Shown: positions 26,279 to 35,518, counted from the stretch's first letter. The stretch: DNA of 50,190 bases from Gammaproteobacteria bacterium (GCA_018825965.1 JAHKAA010000033.1:1-50190), one strand, 5' to 3'. Notes: generated by a model not told the origin, from the sequence alone. Translations and numbers: made by a program.

Positions 26279-27346
26279 ATGAAAACCCGCTCATTGCTTG
26301 CGACTGCTGTAACCACTGCCTTATTAGCCAGTTCTTTAGTGTTAACCGGATGTGGTAGCGCTGAAGGAAGTCCTGATGCTGCTAAAGTGGAAACCGTCAT
26401 TAGCATTCCTGTTGAGGCCGCTGTCGTCAGTCGCGGCGGGATCAGCAGCTTGTACCGCACCACCAGCACACTGGAAGCCAAAGAGGATGCTGAAGTAAAC
26501 AGCAAGTCCACAGGCATAGTGCAGCAGTTGTTTGTGGAAGAAGGTGATGTGGTCAAAGCCGGGCAGGTGCTGGCGATTTTAGACACTGAACGTCAGCAAC
26601 TGAATTTAGCCAAAGGCAAAGCTGAATTAGGCCAGTTAAAAAGTGAGCTGGCGCGTTTAGAGGCTATGTATCAGAAAAAACTGGTCAGCTTTGACTTGTA
26701 TGACAAGTTAAAATGGCAGGTTGAATCTTTATCTGCTTCAGTGGCTTTGTCCGAGCTGGCATTAAAAGAAACTCAGATCATTGCGCCTATCAGTGGTGTC
26801 ATTGCCCGTCGTCATGTCAAAGTGGGTCAGTTGATCACTGAGTACTCATCCAAAGCTTTGTTTGAAATTGTGTCACAAGAGCGTTTAGAAGCTGTGATCA
26901 ATTTACCTGAGCATCAGTTGCCTAACGCTAAAGTGGGTCAGGTAGCACACCTGCACTTTGCCGCTATGCCGGTTAAACAGGCCAAAATTATCCGTATCTC
27001 TCCTGTGGTCGATGCTGCTACTGGAACAGCCCGTGTCACAGTGGCTGTGGAGAACAGTGATCTGACCTTAAAAGCCGGTATGTTTGCTCAGGTTGAAGTG
27101 CAATACGATGCAAAAGATGCGGCTTTATTAGTGCCAAAACGCGCTGTGATGGCGATGGACAACAGCAGCTCAGTTTTTGTAGTGAACAAAGACGGTAAAG
27201 TTGAACGCAAAACGATCACGACGGGCTATGAGTCCGACACTATGTTTGAAGTAGTGGAAGGTTTAGCTGAAGGTGATCAGGTGGTCACTGCAGGTCAGGC
27301 TAGTTTAAAAGAGCAAAGCCCTGTTCAGGTCATTGCGAAGAGCTAA
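26279..27346 (+). CDS. RND efflux periplasmic adaptor (lipoprotein)
   Basis: A 355-aa membrane fusion protein: signal peptide with lipobox LTGC (Cys 26), biotinyl-lipoyl-like motif near GIVQQLFVEEGDVVKAGQVL, a short coiled-coil hairpin, the second lipoyl half ETQIIAPISGVIARRHVKVGQ, then beta-barrel and membrane-proximal domains. ATG 26279 has AAGGA 6 nt upstream and starts the lipoprotein signal. The frame is open further to 26183 but that part is not signal-like. It links an inner-membrane RND pump to an outer-membrane channel. Two permease genes follow. Confidence 0.92.
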   Translation: MKTRSLLATAVTTALLASSLVLTGCGSAEGSPDAAKVETVISIPVEAAVVSRGGISSLYRTTSTLEAKEDAEVNSKSTGIVQQLFVEEGDVVKAGQVLAILDTERQQLNLAKGKAELGQLKSELARLEAMYQKKLVSFDLYDKLKWQVESLSASVALSELALKETQIIAPISGVIARRHVKVGQLITEYSSKALFEIVSQERLEAVINLPEHQLPNAKVGQVAHLHFAAMPVKQAKIIRISPVVDAATGTARVTVAVENSDLTLKAGMFAQVEVQYDAKDAALLVPKRAVMAMDNSSSVFVVNKDGKVERKTITTGYESDTMFEVVEGLAEGDQVVTAGQASLKEQSPVQVIAKS

Positions 27347-27416
27347 TCAATTCTCCCTTAATGGCAGGACGAAAGTCCTGTCATTACTAACTATAAAAAA
27401 AATTTAGGGATCTTCT

Positions 27417-30400
27417 ATGAAACTAGTGGATATAGCCGTTGCACGTCCTGTCACCATGTGGATGTTCACTTTAGGCATTATGTTATTTGGTTTGGTTGCT
27501 ATGGGGCGACTGGCCGTCAATTTACTTCCTGACTTGTCTTACCCCACTTTAACCATCCGTACTGAATACCAGGGGGCAGCTCCGGCTGAAGTAGAGCAAC
27601 TGGTCAGCAAGCCCATTGAAGAAGCGGTTGGCATTGTCAAAGGCATTCGTAAAGTGCATTCCGTATCCAGAGCGGGTCGTTCTGATGTGATTATGGAATT
27701 TGAATGGGGCTCAGATATGGATCTGGCAGGCCTTGAAGTGCGCGAAAAAATCGACGTGCTTTATCTGCCGTTAGATGTGAAAAAGCCTTTGTTGCTGCGG
27801 TTTAACCCAAATTTAGATCCTGTGGTTCGTTTAGCGTTAAGCCGTGATGAAAAAACTGAGTTAACGCCGGCTCAACTGGTGAGCTTGCGTACTTTTGCTG
27901 AAGAAGATTTACGTCGTCGTTTAGAGTCTTTGCCTGGCGTGGCTGCAGTACGGCCTGACGGTGGTTTAACTCAGGAAATTCAAATTCTGGTTAACAATGA
28001 AAAATTAAGCCAGCTGAAACTGGATATCAATACGGTAAACCAGCGTTTAAAAGAGCAAAATATTAATCAGGCTGGAGGTCGTTTAGAAACAGGTAGTCAT
28101 GATTATTTAGTCCGCACTATTAATCAGTTTTCGAATTTAGATGAAATCCGCAATTTGTATATCGCCAAAGTGGGTGAAAGCCAAATCCGCTTGTCAGATA
28201 TAGCCGAAGTGCGCGACTCCTTTGTGGACCGTCAGAGCATTACTTATGTGCATGGCAAAGAAGCTATTGAAATTTCGATCTATAAAGAAGGCGATGCCAA
28301 TACAGTTCAGGTGGCAAAAACAGTGACTGCAAAACTGGCCGATCTGCAAAAAAATCTGCCAGCCGGTTATCAGCTGACTTTAGTCTATGACCAGTCTACT
28401 TTTATTAAACAAGCCATAGATGAAGTGAAATCAGCTGCTTTTGCCGGTGGTATTCTGGCTATGCTGGTGTTGTATTTGTTCTTGCGTAATGTCTGGACCA
28501 CTTTAGTGATCTCTGTGTCTATTCCCTTGTCGGTAATTGCCACTTTTAATCTGATGTATGCACAGGATATCAGCTTAAATATTATGAGCTTAGGAGGTAT
28601 TGCCCTGGCCATAGGTATGCTGGTGGACAACGCTATAGTGGTGCTCGAAAACATTGCCCGTTACAAAGAACAGGGCATGGCGCCTATGGAAGCGGCGAAA
28701 AAAGGGGCCAGTGAGGTATCGATGGCGATAACGGCTTCTACGTTAACCACAGTAGCGGTGTTTTTCCCGCTGGTGTTTGTGGAAGGTGTGGCGGGACAGT
28801 TATTTAAAGATCAGGCTTTAACTGTCACTTATGCCTTGTTGGCCTCATTACTGGTGGCTTTAACACTTATTCCGGCTATGGCGGCCCGTGAGCGCACTGG
28901 TTCAGCTTCAGCTTCAGCTCTGGCTTCTGCTGGGGAGACAAGCAAAATAACTATTAAGCCTTCCCGTTGGTATTTATGGCCGCTGGTGCCTTTTCATCTG
29001 CTGTATCTGGCTGTACGTTTTTTATTTTTAGGCCTGTTTACCTTGCTGACCATTCTGTTTCGTCTGGTGGCTAAAGCCTTAAGTTTTGTGTTTAAACCAC
29101 TGCTTCATCTGGTGCAGGCTTTTTTAGCAGCGTTGGAATCGGGCTACCGTGTGGTATTAACGGCAGCTCTGAAAGTAAAAGCTTTGGTGGTGGCAGCGAC
29201 TCTGGGCATCACAGCACTGATTTATTCACTGATCCCGGGTTTAGGTTTTGATGTGATCCCAAGTATGAGTCAGGGCGAGTTTTATGTTGAAGTGCAGCTT
29301 CCTGTGGGCAGCGCCATTGAACGAACCGACAGAGTATTAAAACAGCTGGCTGCTGTGGCTTCGCTGCAACCTGAAATTGACCGCAGTTATGCTCAGGCTG
29401 GTACTGGACAGCAGATGACTGTGGATCCGAATGTGGGCGGCAGTCACTGGGGCCGTTTAAATATTATTTTAAAAGACAGCGCCACTACGGCGGACGAGGA
29501 ACGTTTAATTCAATTGTTCCGCGATAGCGTAAGTTCAATGCCGGACCTGACTGCAAAAATTGACAGACCAGAGCTGTTCAGTTTCAGCACTCCAATGGAG
29601 ATTGAATTGTCAGGCCATGATTTAAGCAGCTTAAAAGCCACGTCCGATCAACTGGCAAAACTGTTAGCTGCCAATAACAGATTTACTGATATCAAAAGCT
29701 CTCTGCGCTCAGGGCAACCGGAATTGACCTTGCATTTCCATCACGACAGATTATCTCAGCTGGGTTTAACAGCAGCTGATGTGTCCAGACGTGTGGCCAA
29801 TTATATTGGGGGTGAAGTGGCAGGCCAGTATTCGATTAACGATCGTAAAGTGGATATCCGCGTGCGTCTGGCGGAAAACTTCCGCAACTCAGAGCAGCAG
29901 CTGTCGCAAATTATCATCAATCCAAATAGCCAAAACCCACTGCCTTTGTCCGCTGTGGCCGATATTAAACGTGAAATAGGCCCAAGTGAAATTACCCGTA
30001 TTGGTCAGCAGCGGGTGGCTTTGGTTAGCGCGAATCTGGCTTATGGCGATTTGGAGCAAGGCACAGCAGCGGCCAAAGCTGTGTTGGCAGAGCTGACTCT
30101 GCCTTATGGTGTAGGGGCCACTATAGTGGGCCAAAGTGAAGAAATGGAACGTTCATTTAATTCCCTGATGATGGCCTTGTTGCTGGCGGTATTTCTGGTG
30201 TATCTGGTGATGGCGTCCCAGTTTGAAAATCTGCTGCAACCTTTGCTGATTTTATTTACTGTGCCTTTGGCTGGTGCCGGTGCTGTGTTGGGTTTATGGC
30301 TGACCGGTACCCGGGTTTCTGTGATCGTCTTTATTGGTCTGATTATGCTGGCCGGTATAGTGGTGAATAACGCCATAGTACTGATTGACCGTATCAATCA

Positions 30401-30662
30401 GTTACGTGCTGAAGGCGCGCCGATCAATGACGCCATAGTGCAGGCTGGCGCTACCCGTTTGCGTCCGGTATTAATGACCACTTTAACCACAGTGCTGGGT
30501 TTATTACCTATGGTGCTTGGCAGCAGCGATGGCGCAGAAATCCGCTCTCCTATGGCTATTACTGTGATTTGGGGCTTGAGCCTTTCAACGTTGCTGACAC
30601 TGGTATTTATCCCTGTGTTGTATCGCCTGACTGCACCTGATGTGCAAGCGGCTAAGGAGTAA
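27417..30662 (+). CDS. RND efflux permease 1 with enlarged central insert
   Basis: A 1081-aa inner-membrane proton/drug antiporter of the AcrB superfamily, longer than the usual ~1020-1050 residues. The extra length lies between TM6 and TM7 (about 487-575): a low-complexity SASASALASAG segment followed by long hydrophobic stretches. TM4 has GMLVDNAIVVLEN, so only one of the two AcrB proton-relay Asp residues is present. In TM10, GIVVNNAIVL replaces the AcrB Lys. These differences are shared with the second permease and are typical of some AcrB relatives rather than AcrB itself. Second gene of the operon; a TGA/TAA-spaced 4-nt gap leads to permease 2. Confidence 0.92.
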   Translation: MKLVDIAVARPVTMWMFTLGIMLFGLVAMGRLAVNLLPDLSYPTLTIRTEYQGAAPAEVEQLVSKPIEEAVGIVKGIRKVHSVSRAGRSDVIMEFEWGSDMDLAGLEVREKIDVLYLPLDVKKPLLLRFNPNLDPVVRLALSRDEKTELTPAQLVSLRTFAEEDLRRRLESLPGVAAVRPDGGLTQEIQILVNNEKLSQLKLDINTVNQRLKEQNINQAGGRLETGSHDYLVRTINQFSNLDEIRNLYIAKVGESQIRLSDIAEVRDSFVDRQSITYVHGKEAIEISIYKEGDANTVQVAKTVTAKLADLQKNLPAGYQLTLVYDQSTFIKQAIDEVKSAAFAGGILAMLVLYLFLRNVWTTLVISVSIPLSVIATFNLMYAQDISLNIMSLGGIALAIGMLVDNAIVVLENIARYKEQGMAPMEAAKKGASEVSMAITASTLTTVAVFFPLVFVEGVAGQLFKDQALTVTYALLASLLVALTLIPAMAARERTGSASASALASAGETSKITIKPSRWYLWPLVPFHLLYLAVRFLFLGLFTLLTILFRLVAKALSFVFKPLLHLVQAFLAALESGYRVVLTAALKVKALVVAATLGITALIYSLIPGLGFDVIPSMSQGEFYVEVQLPVGSAIERTDRVLKQLAAVASLQPEIDRSYAQAGTGQQMTVDPNVGGSHWGRLNIILKDSATTADEERLIQLFRDSVSSMPDLTAKIDRPELFSFSTPMEIELSGHDLSSLKATSDQLAKLLAANNRFTDIKSSLRSGQPELTLHFHHDRLSQLGLTAADVSRRVANYIGGEVAGQYSINDRKVDIRVRLAENFRNSEQQLSQIIINPNSQNPLPLSAVADIKREIGPSEITRIGQQRVALVSANLAYGDLEQGTAAAKAVLAELTLPYGVGATIVGQSEEMERSFNSLMMALLLAVFLVYLVMASQFENLLQPLLILFTVPLAGAGAVLGLWLTGTRVSVIVFIGLIMLAGIVVNNAIVLIDRINQLRAEGAPINDAIVQAGATRLRPVLMTTLTTVLGLLPMVLGSSDGAEIRSPMAITVIWGLSLSTLLTLVFIPVLYRLTAPDVQAAKE

Positions 30663-30666
30663 GGCA

Positions 30667-33600
30667 ATGGATCATAAACCTTTAGCCATTACCCGTTTTG
30701 CCTTAACCAGGCCCGTCACTTTATGTATGTTGTTTTTGTCCTTGCTGGTATTTGGGTTAATCGCCAGCCGCATGTTGCCACTGGAGAAGTTTCCCGGTAT
30801 CGACATTCCTGAAATTTATGTGGATGTGCCTTATCCAAACGCGACTCCCAGTGAAATAGAGCGCTTAATCACCAGACCAGTGGAAGAAGCGCTGGCCACA
30901 GTCACTGGTATTAAAAAAATGCGTAGTTTCTCCAGAGAAGACAGCGCTGGTGTTTCGCTGGAATTTAACTGGGAAGAAGACATCAATACCAAAAGTATTG
31001 AAGTGCGCGAGCGTTTAGACAATATGCGCCATTTGTTGCCACGCGATGTGGAGCGGGTGATGGTGTATCAGTTTAATACCGCCGATATGCCTATTTTCCA
31101 GCTGCGTATTTCCAGTGAACGTGATCTGGCGATGGCTTATGACTTAATTGAACGTGTGATAAAGCGTCCGCTGGAACGGGTGCCTGGTGTATCCCGGGTT
31201 GAGCTCTATGGTGTGGACAAACGTCAGGTGACTATTCGCCTCGACCCACAACGTATGCGTAATTTGCAGGTAGACCCTGTGCAACTGGTGCAGTTGCTGC
31301 AGGAAAGCAACTTTGCGATGACAGCAGGGGAGCTGCGTAATCCAAACGAAAGCATTCTGGTCAAACCCGTTGGTGAATTTGCCAGCCTGGATGAAATTCG
31401 CGCTTTGCCTATACGGGCAGGTTTAACCTTAGGTGCAGTGGCTGATGTGGTCCTGGAATTGCCAAAGCGTACTGAAGGCCGGCATTTACATCAAACTTAT
31501 GCTGTAGGTATGAACGTCTTTAAAGAGTCGAATGCCAATCTGGTGGATGTCTCCCGCGCCGCTATAGCTGTGGTGGATGCTGCAGGTAAAGACCCGGCCT
31601 TTAACGGCATTAACTTATTCCTGATGGATGATACAGCCAAAGGGGTAACGGATTCTTTATCTAACCTGTTAAGTTCAGGCGCTATTGGTGCTTTGTTATC
31701 TTTTGGCGTCTTGTATTTGTTTTTACGCCATATCCCAACCACTTTAGTGGTGGTGTTGTCTGTACCAGTCTCCTTGGCTATTACGCTGGGCGCTATGTAT
31801 TTCCTCGGTTACAGCTTAAATATACTGAGTATGATGGGCTTGATGCTGGCCGTAGGTATGCTGGTGGATAACTCTGTGGTGGTCACTGAAAGTATCTTCC
31901 GCGAACGCGCTGCCGACCCGGATACCAAAAGAGCGACTGAACGGGGTGTGCACCGCGTCAGTCTGGCTGTGCTGGCAGGTACTGCCACTACAGCTATCGT
32001 ATTTTTGCCTAATATCATTGGTCAGAAAGTGGATGTGACTGTGTTTTTAGAACACGTTGCTATTGCCATTACCATAGCTTTGGCTGTGTCTTTGTTCATG
32101 GCGTTAACCTTAATTCCATTTTTGACCACCAAAATTAAGCAAATCCACAGCAGTGATAACGCAGCGCCTGGCAAACTGGAGCTGTTTTATAGCCGCTGTT
32201 TACATTGGGTGATGCGCTCCCCAAAAGCGGCCACTGGCATCGCCTTTTTATTGTTATTCAGTATCGCCATTCCTATAGGCGCTGTTTCTGGTGGTGATGA
32301 AGATGGCGGAGACAGTGGCAGGGCTTTTCTGAACTACAACGTGCAAGGCAATTACAGTCTGGCCGAGGTAGAGCAGGAAGTGGATCGGATGGAAGCTTAT
32401 TTGTATCAGCATAAAGAAGAGTATGAAATTGAGTCTGTGTACAGTTATTACACGGCCAATCATGCGATCTCTATCATTATGTTTAACGATCCGCTGATCA
32501 AACCCGTGGCTGAAATTAAAGAAACTATTCGTAAAAACTGGCCGCAACTGGTGCGCTCTCAGCCTACCTTTGGCTGGAGTGACAGTGGTGGGGGTATGCA
32601 GGTGCATTTATCCGGCCCATCCACTGATATGCTGACCACATTAGCGGCAGATATAGTGCCACTTATTTCGCAAATTAAAGGGCTGGAAGATGTGCGCTCT
32701 GAGATATCAGATGGTCAGTTTGAAATGCAAATTCTGTTGAATAATGAAGAGTTACAGCGTCAGGGGTTAGATGCGGGTTCAGTAGCTCAGTCTGTGAGTC
32801 TGGCACTGCGTGGCACCAACTTACGCACCTTCCGTTCTGACGATCAGGGCGAAGTGCAGCTTAGGGTCTTGTATGACGAAAAAGTCAGTCACTCGCCTGC
32901 AGAGTTGGCTGCTATTCCTGTGATGGTGAAAGACAATGTGGTGATCACTTTAGCTCAGGTGGCTGAATTGAAAGTAGCGCCACTGCTTTCGGAAATCCGC
33001 CGTTTTAATCGTCAGACCACCCTTGCCATAGGTATGAATATGGGCAAAGAGCTGACGATGGACAAAGCCAAAGAAGAGCTGAAAACCCGTTTAGATCAGC
33101 TGCAATTACCAGCAGGTTATGCCTGGTCTTTTGAAGGCAGCTTTCAGTATCAGGATGAAGCTCAGGGCATAATGCAAATTAATATGTTGCTGGCTGTGGC
33201 TATGATTTATCTGGTGATGGCGGCTTTGTTTGAATCTTTGATTATGCCAACAGCTGTTATAGGTTCTTTGTTGTTCTCTTTTGTGGGTGTGTTTTGGGCC
33301 TTTTTATTCACCGGTACTTCTATGGGTATTATGGGCATGATAGGGATGCTGGTGCTGATGGGTATAGTAGTGAATAACGGTATAGTACTGGTGGACCGTA
33401 TCAATCAGTTACGCCATGAAAGCCCGGATGCAGAGCTGGTGCCTTTAATTATCCAAGCCTGTGAAGCACGGTTACGACCTATTCTGATGACGGTATCGAC
33501 CACTGTGTTGGGTTTATTACCTCTGGCATTTGGCGATGCCGCTATAGGTGGCGACGGCCCGGGTTATGCGCCTATGGCCATCGCTATTATCGGTGGATTA

Positions 33601-33732
33601 GTGTTCTCGACTTTAACCAGTTTATTGCTGGTGCCTTTAACTTACTGGGGGTTAATTCGCTTTAACATCCGCTGGTCTGGCTTTTTAGGCAAAGCCAGAG
33701 GGCTGGCGAATAAGGTGATTACGGCGGGTTAG
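30667..33732 (+). CDS. RND efflux permease 2
   Basis: A 1021-aa AcrB-superfamily permease, 12 TM with two large periplasmic loops. It starts at ATG 30667, 4 nt after the stop of permease 1, with AAGGAG at the end of that gene. TM4 GMLVDNSVVVTES and TM10 GIVVNNGIVLVDRINQLR are similar to permease 1 but the proteins are clearly different, so this is not a recent duplication. The periplasmic loop contains an acidic GGDEDGGDSG stretch. The pair probably forms a heteromeric pump, as MdtB/MdtC do. No outer-membrane channel gene is nearby, so a TolC encoded elsewhere is expected. Confidence 0.92.
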   Translation: MDHKPLAITRFALTRPVTLCMLFLSLLVFGLIASRMLPLEKFPGIDIPEIYVDVPYPNATPSEIERLITRPVEEALATVTGIKKMRSFSREDSAGVSLEFNWEEDINTKSIEVRERLDNMRHLLPRDVERVMVYQFNTADMPIFQLRISSERDLAMAYDLIERVIKRPLERVPGVSRVELYGVDKRQVTIRLDPQRMRNLQVDPVQLVQLLQESNFAMTAGELRNPNESILVKPVGEFASLDEIRALPIRAGLTLGAVADVVLELPKRTEGRHLHQTYAVGMNVFKESNANLVDVSRAAIAVVDAAGKDPAFNGINLFLMDDTAKGVTDSLSNLLSSGAIGALLSFGVLYLFLRHIPTTLVVVLSVPVSLAITLGAMYFLGYSLNILSMMGLMLAVGMLVDNSVVVTESIFRERAADPDTKRATERGVHRVSLAVLAGTATTAIVFLPNIIGQKVDVTVFLEHVAIAITIALAVSLFMALTLIPFLTTKIKQIHSSDNAAPGKLELFYSRCLHWVMRSPKAATGIAFLLLFSIAIPIGAVSGGDEDGGDSGRAFLNYNVQGNYSLAEVEQEVDRMEAYLYQHKEEYEIESVYSYYTANHAISIIMFNDPLIKPVAEIKETIRKNWPQLVRSQPTFGWSDSGGGMQVHLSGPSTDMLTTLAADIVPLISQIKGLEDVRSEISDGQFEMQILLNNEELQRQGLDAGSVAQSVSLALRGTNLRTFRSDDQGEVQLRVLYDEKVSHSPAELAAIPVMVKDNVVITLAQVAELKVAPLLSEIRRFNRQTTLAIGMNMGKELTMDKAKEELKTRLDQLQLPAGYAWSFEGSFQYQDEAQGIMQINMLLAVAMIYLVMAALFESLIMPTAVIGSLLFSFVGVFWAFLFTGTSMGIMGMIGMLVLMGIVVNNGIVLVDRINQLRHESPDAELVPLIIQACEARLRPILMTVSTTVLGLLPLAFGDAAIGGDGPGYAPMAIAIIGGLVFSTLTSLLLVPLTYWGLIRFNIRWSGFLGKARGLANKVITAG

Positions 33733-33750
33733 TTGCGCTTTAGTTAGGGG

Positions 33751-33781
33751 TAAAAAGCAGGCAAAACAGCCTGCTTTTTAC
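33751..33781 (+). terminator. Terminator of the RND operon
   Basis: TAAAAAGCAGGC (33751-33762) pairs with GCCTGCTTTTTA (33769-33780) around AAAACA; 18 nt after the permease 2 stop. Confidence 0.92.
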
Positions 33782-34023
33782 TTTAAGCTTATGTCTAATC
33801 CGCAGCAGCTTGTGTTTGAGTAAATCAAAGAACAACCAGCGTACTGCCTGCACAGATTTTGTCGGTCATAATTTTAGTGATTTCAGAAAAGCCTGTTGAA
33901 ATATAGGCACGTCAGCGTTAGTTTGGTATAAGTAAAAATCATAAAAGAAGGCGGGAAAATGTTCGACTAGCGGGCGGAAGGCCTTTGAAAAAGCAGTGTT
34001 ATAAGCCATAGGATAGATCGGTG

Positions 34024-34371
34024 ATGAAATCGTTAGTCGGGAAACTTGATGTACTCAGCGTTTTTATTGCATGGTTGCTTCTTATCGCTTTTTTTCTAGC
34101 GCTGGGTTACGTTAAGTTTTTCTCTCCGCCGGAGTCTGGTGCGAGTCATTTGATATGCATCTTCGGTGCGTTTTTTTGCGCCGTAGTTGTACATATTGTT
34201 TTGGCATTTTTTAATCGTTGCCCTCATTGCAATAAGTGTTTAACTGTTCAAGGGGTTAAATCGCCGCATCCAGCATCAAGTGGAGATTGGTCTAAAGTTG
34301 TTTGGCATTGGTTTTAAGGTTCAATCGTTTGTATTCATTGCGGTAACAGGATCAACACAAATGGCTTATAA
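34024..34371 (+). pseudogene. Zinc-ribbon membrane protein interrupted by an in-frame stop
   Basis: From ATG 34024 the frame encodes two hydrophobic segments (about 10-32 and 39-61) and CPHCNKC, the first half of a zinc ribbon. A TAA at 34315-34317 then ends it after 97 residues. In the same frame the sequence continues with IVCIHCGNRINTNGL, a clear second CxxC half, to a TAA at 34369-34371. The final stop lies in the first attC-like site, where cassette genes normally end. I read this as one ~115-codon cassette gene with a nonsense mutation. Family not recognised; a truncated 97-aa product is possible. Readthrough or a base-calling error are the alternatives. Confidence 0.7.
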
Positions 34372-34464
34372 CAAGTTGCTTAATTTCGTTCCGGTCACAA
34401 ATAGCGTGGCCTCCGCTGGACTGCCTGCGCTGCGCTGCGGCAGCCCATTAGCAAATAGTTAACT
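34366..34464. repeat. attC-like recombination site 1
   Basis: A 99-nt imperfect palindrome. The outer arms are ATAAC and AGTTA, the inner arms TGCTTAAT and ATTAGCA (one extrahelical base), and two internal hairpins sit between them (GGTCAC/GTGGCC and CTGCC/GGCAG). It begins at the end of the zinc-ribbon gene. About 90% identical to the site at 34757-34855. Confidence 0.75.
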
Positions 34465-34476
34465 GGATTTTTAGAG

Positions 34477-34710
34477 TTGAGTGACAAGTTAAGTCGGAAT
34501 CATAAATTGATAGCATTTTTGAGAATACACTTTCACATGTTACTTACTCATTTAGGCGTTGCTTTATTTTCAGGAACCATAATTAGTTGGGCTAAAGGTT
34601 TAGATAAAGGATTACTGTTTGGCGCGCTTTATTTCATATTTATGTTTATTGTGCATCTCTATCTATTTTGCAAACATATGCCAAAGTATGGAAAAAACCT
34701 TATTGAATAG
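34477..34710 (+). CDS. Small membrane protein in a gene cassette
   Basis: Not recognised. A 77-aa protein with two membrane segments (about 20-38 and 46-64) and a basic N-terminus. The frame starts with TTG at 34477, and the first internal ATG is at about 34537, so the start is uncertain. It is the only ORF of its size between the two attC-like sites and lies on the same strand as the flanking cassette genes, as expected of a cassette. It has no similarity to its neighbours. Confidence 0.55.
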   Translation: MSDKLSRNHKLIAFLRIHFHMLLTHLGVALFSGTIISWAKGLDKGLLFGALYFIFMFIVHLYLFCKHMPKYGKNLIE

Positions 34711-34756
34711 GCTGTATGCTGGTTACTATTGCGCTTGTGAAACTCCAAGTACAACC

Positions 34757-34855
34757 AGTTAACAAGTTGCTTAATTTCGTTCCGGCCACAAGCAGCGTGG
34801 CCTCCACTGGACTGCCTACGCTATGCTGCGGCAGCCCATTAGCAAAGCGTTAAGT
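34757..34855. repeat. attC-like recombination site 2
   Basis: A 99-nt near-copy of site 1. The right end GTTAAGT (34849-34855) fits the GTTRRRY core consensus. Inner arms TGCTTAAT/ATTAGCA and internal hairpins GGCCAC/GTGGCC and CTGCC/GGCAG are all present; several differences from site 1 keep pairing (T-G becomes C-G). Confidence 0.78.
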
Positions 34856-34873
34856 GTCACAAGGAAAAATGGA

Positions 34874-35473
34874 GTGATTGAGTTTCAAGAAGATTTTAAA
34901 CGCTATCTCAGTGAAGACCGCAATCTTAAAGATGGAAGCATATACAACTACCTGACTTATATCAGGGAGGCTCCAAAGCAACTCAACTTCATTGTGTCAC
35001 CACAAACCGTAACAAAGGCAACAGTTGGTGGCATCATTCAAAAATTGAAAGATCTCGGCATTGATTGGAGCAATACGCAGTCTGCGTTGCGAGCATATGC
35101 TGATTATGTTGAAAAATATCATTGCAATGCTCTTTACCCAGATGAATTGACAGCTTTTAATGAAGGAACTTCGGTTAGAGTTAGTGTAAATGTCTATGAA
35201 CGTAGTCGCAAAGCCAGGGCCCTATGCATTCAATACTATGGCGCTATTTGCAATGTTTGTGGAATGGATTTTGAGTCAACATACGGTGATATTGGCAAAG
35301 GATTCATTCATGTGCACCACATAACACCCTTAGCAAGTATCGGTGTTAGCTATGAGTTAGACCCTATAAATGACCTTGTTCCGGTTTGCCCTAACTGTCA
35401 CGCTATGCTCCATAAAAAAGAACCGCCATACCTTGTTGGAGAATTAAAAGCTTCAATCAAAAGTGGTACTTAG
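34874..35473 (+). CDS. HNH endonuclease (cassette gene)
   Basis: A 199-aa predicted nuclease. The C-terminal HNH domain has zinc pairs C126-xx-C129 and C172-xx-C175, the catalytic HVHH (146-149) and an NCHAMLH ending. The N-terminal half (about 5-85) looks like the SAM-like core-binding domain of tyrosine recombinases, here without the catalytic domain. I start at GTG 34874 (AAGGA 8 nt upstream), directly after the attC-like site. The open frame from 34823 would begin inside that site and is unlikely. GC is visibly lower than the flanking genes and AGA/AGG/ATA codons appear, consistent with transfer. The role may be defence or mobile-element related; not shown. Confidence 0.82.
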   Translation: MIEFQEDFKRYLSEDRNLKDGSIYNYLTYIREAPKQLNFIVSPQTVTKATVGGIIQKLKDLGIDWSNTQSALRAYADYVEKYHCNALYPDELTAFNEGTSVRVSVNVYERSRKARALCIQYYGAICNVCGMDFESTYGDIGKGFIHVHHITPLASIGVSYELDPINDLVPVCPNCHAMLHKKEPPYLVGELKASIKSGT

Positions 35474-35518
35474 CGAGTCAATCAACTTCGCAAAGAGACA
35501 TACAGAGTCAGGTCTCGA

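Noticed and set aside
34280..34462. 60-codon ORF overlapping the zinc-ribbon gene and attC site
   Set aside because: A shadow frame: the CxxC coding potential is in the other frame, and this one runs through the attC-like site.
34823..34873. Upstream start for the HNH gene
   Set aside because: The extra 17 codons lie within the attC-like site and lack a ribosome-binding site; GTG 34874 fits better.
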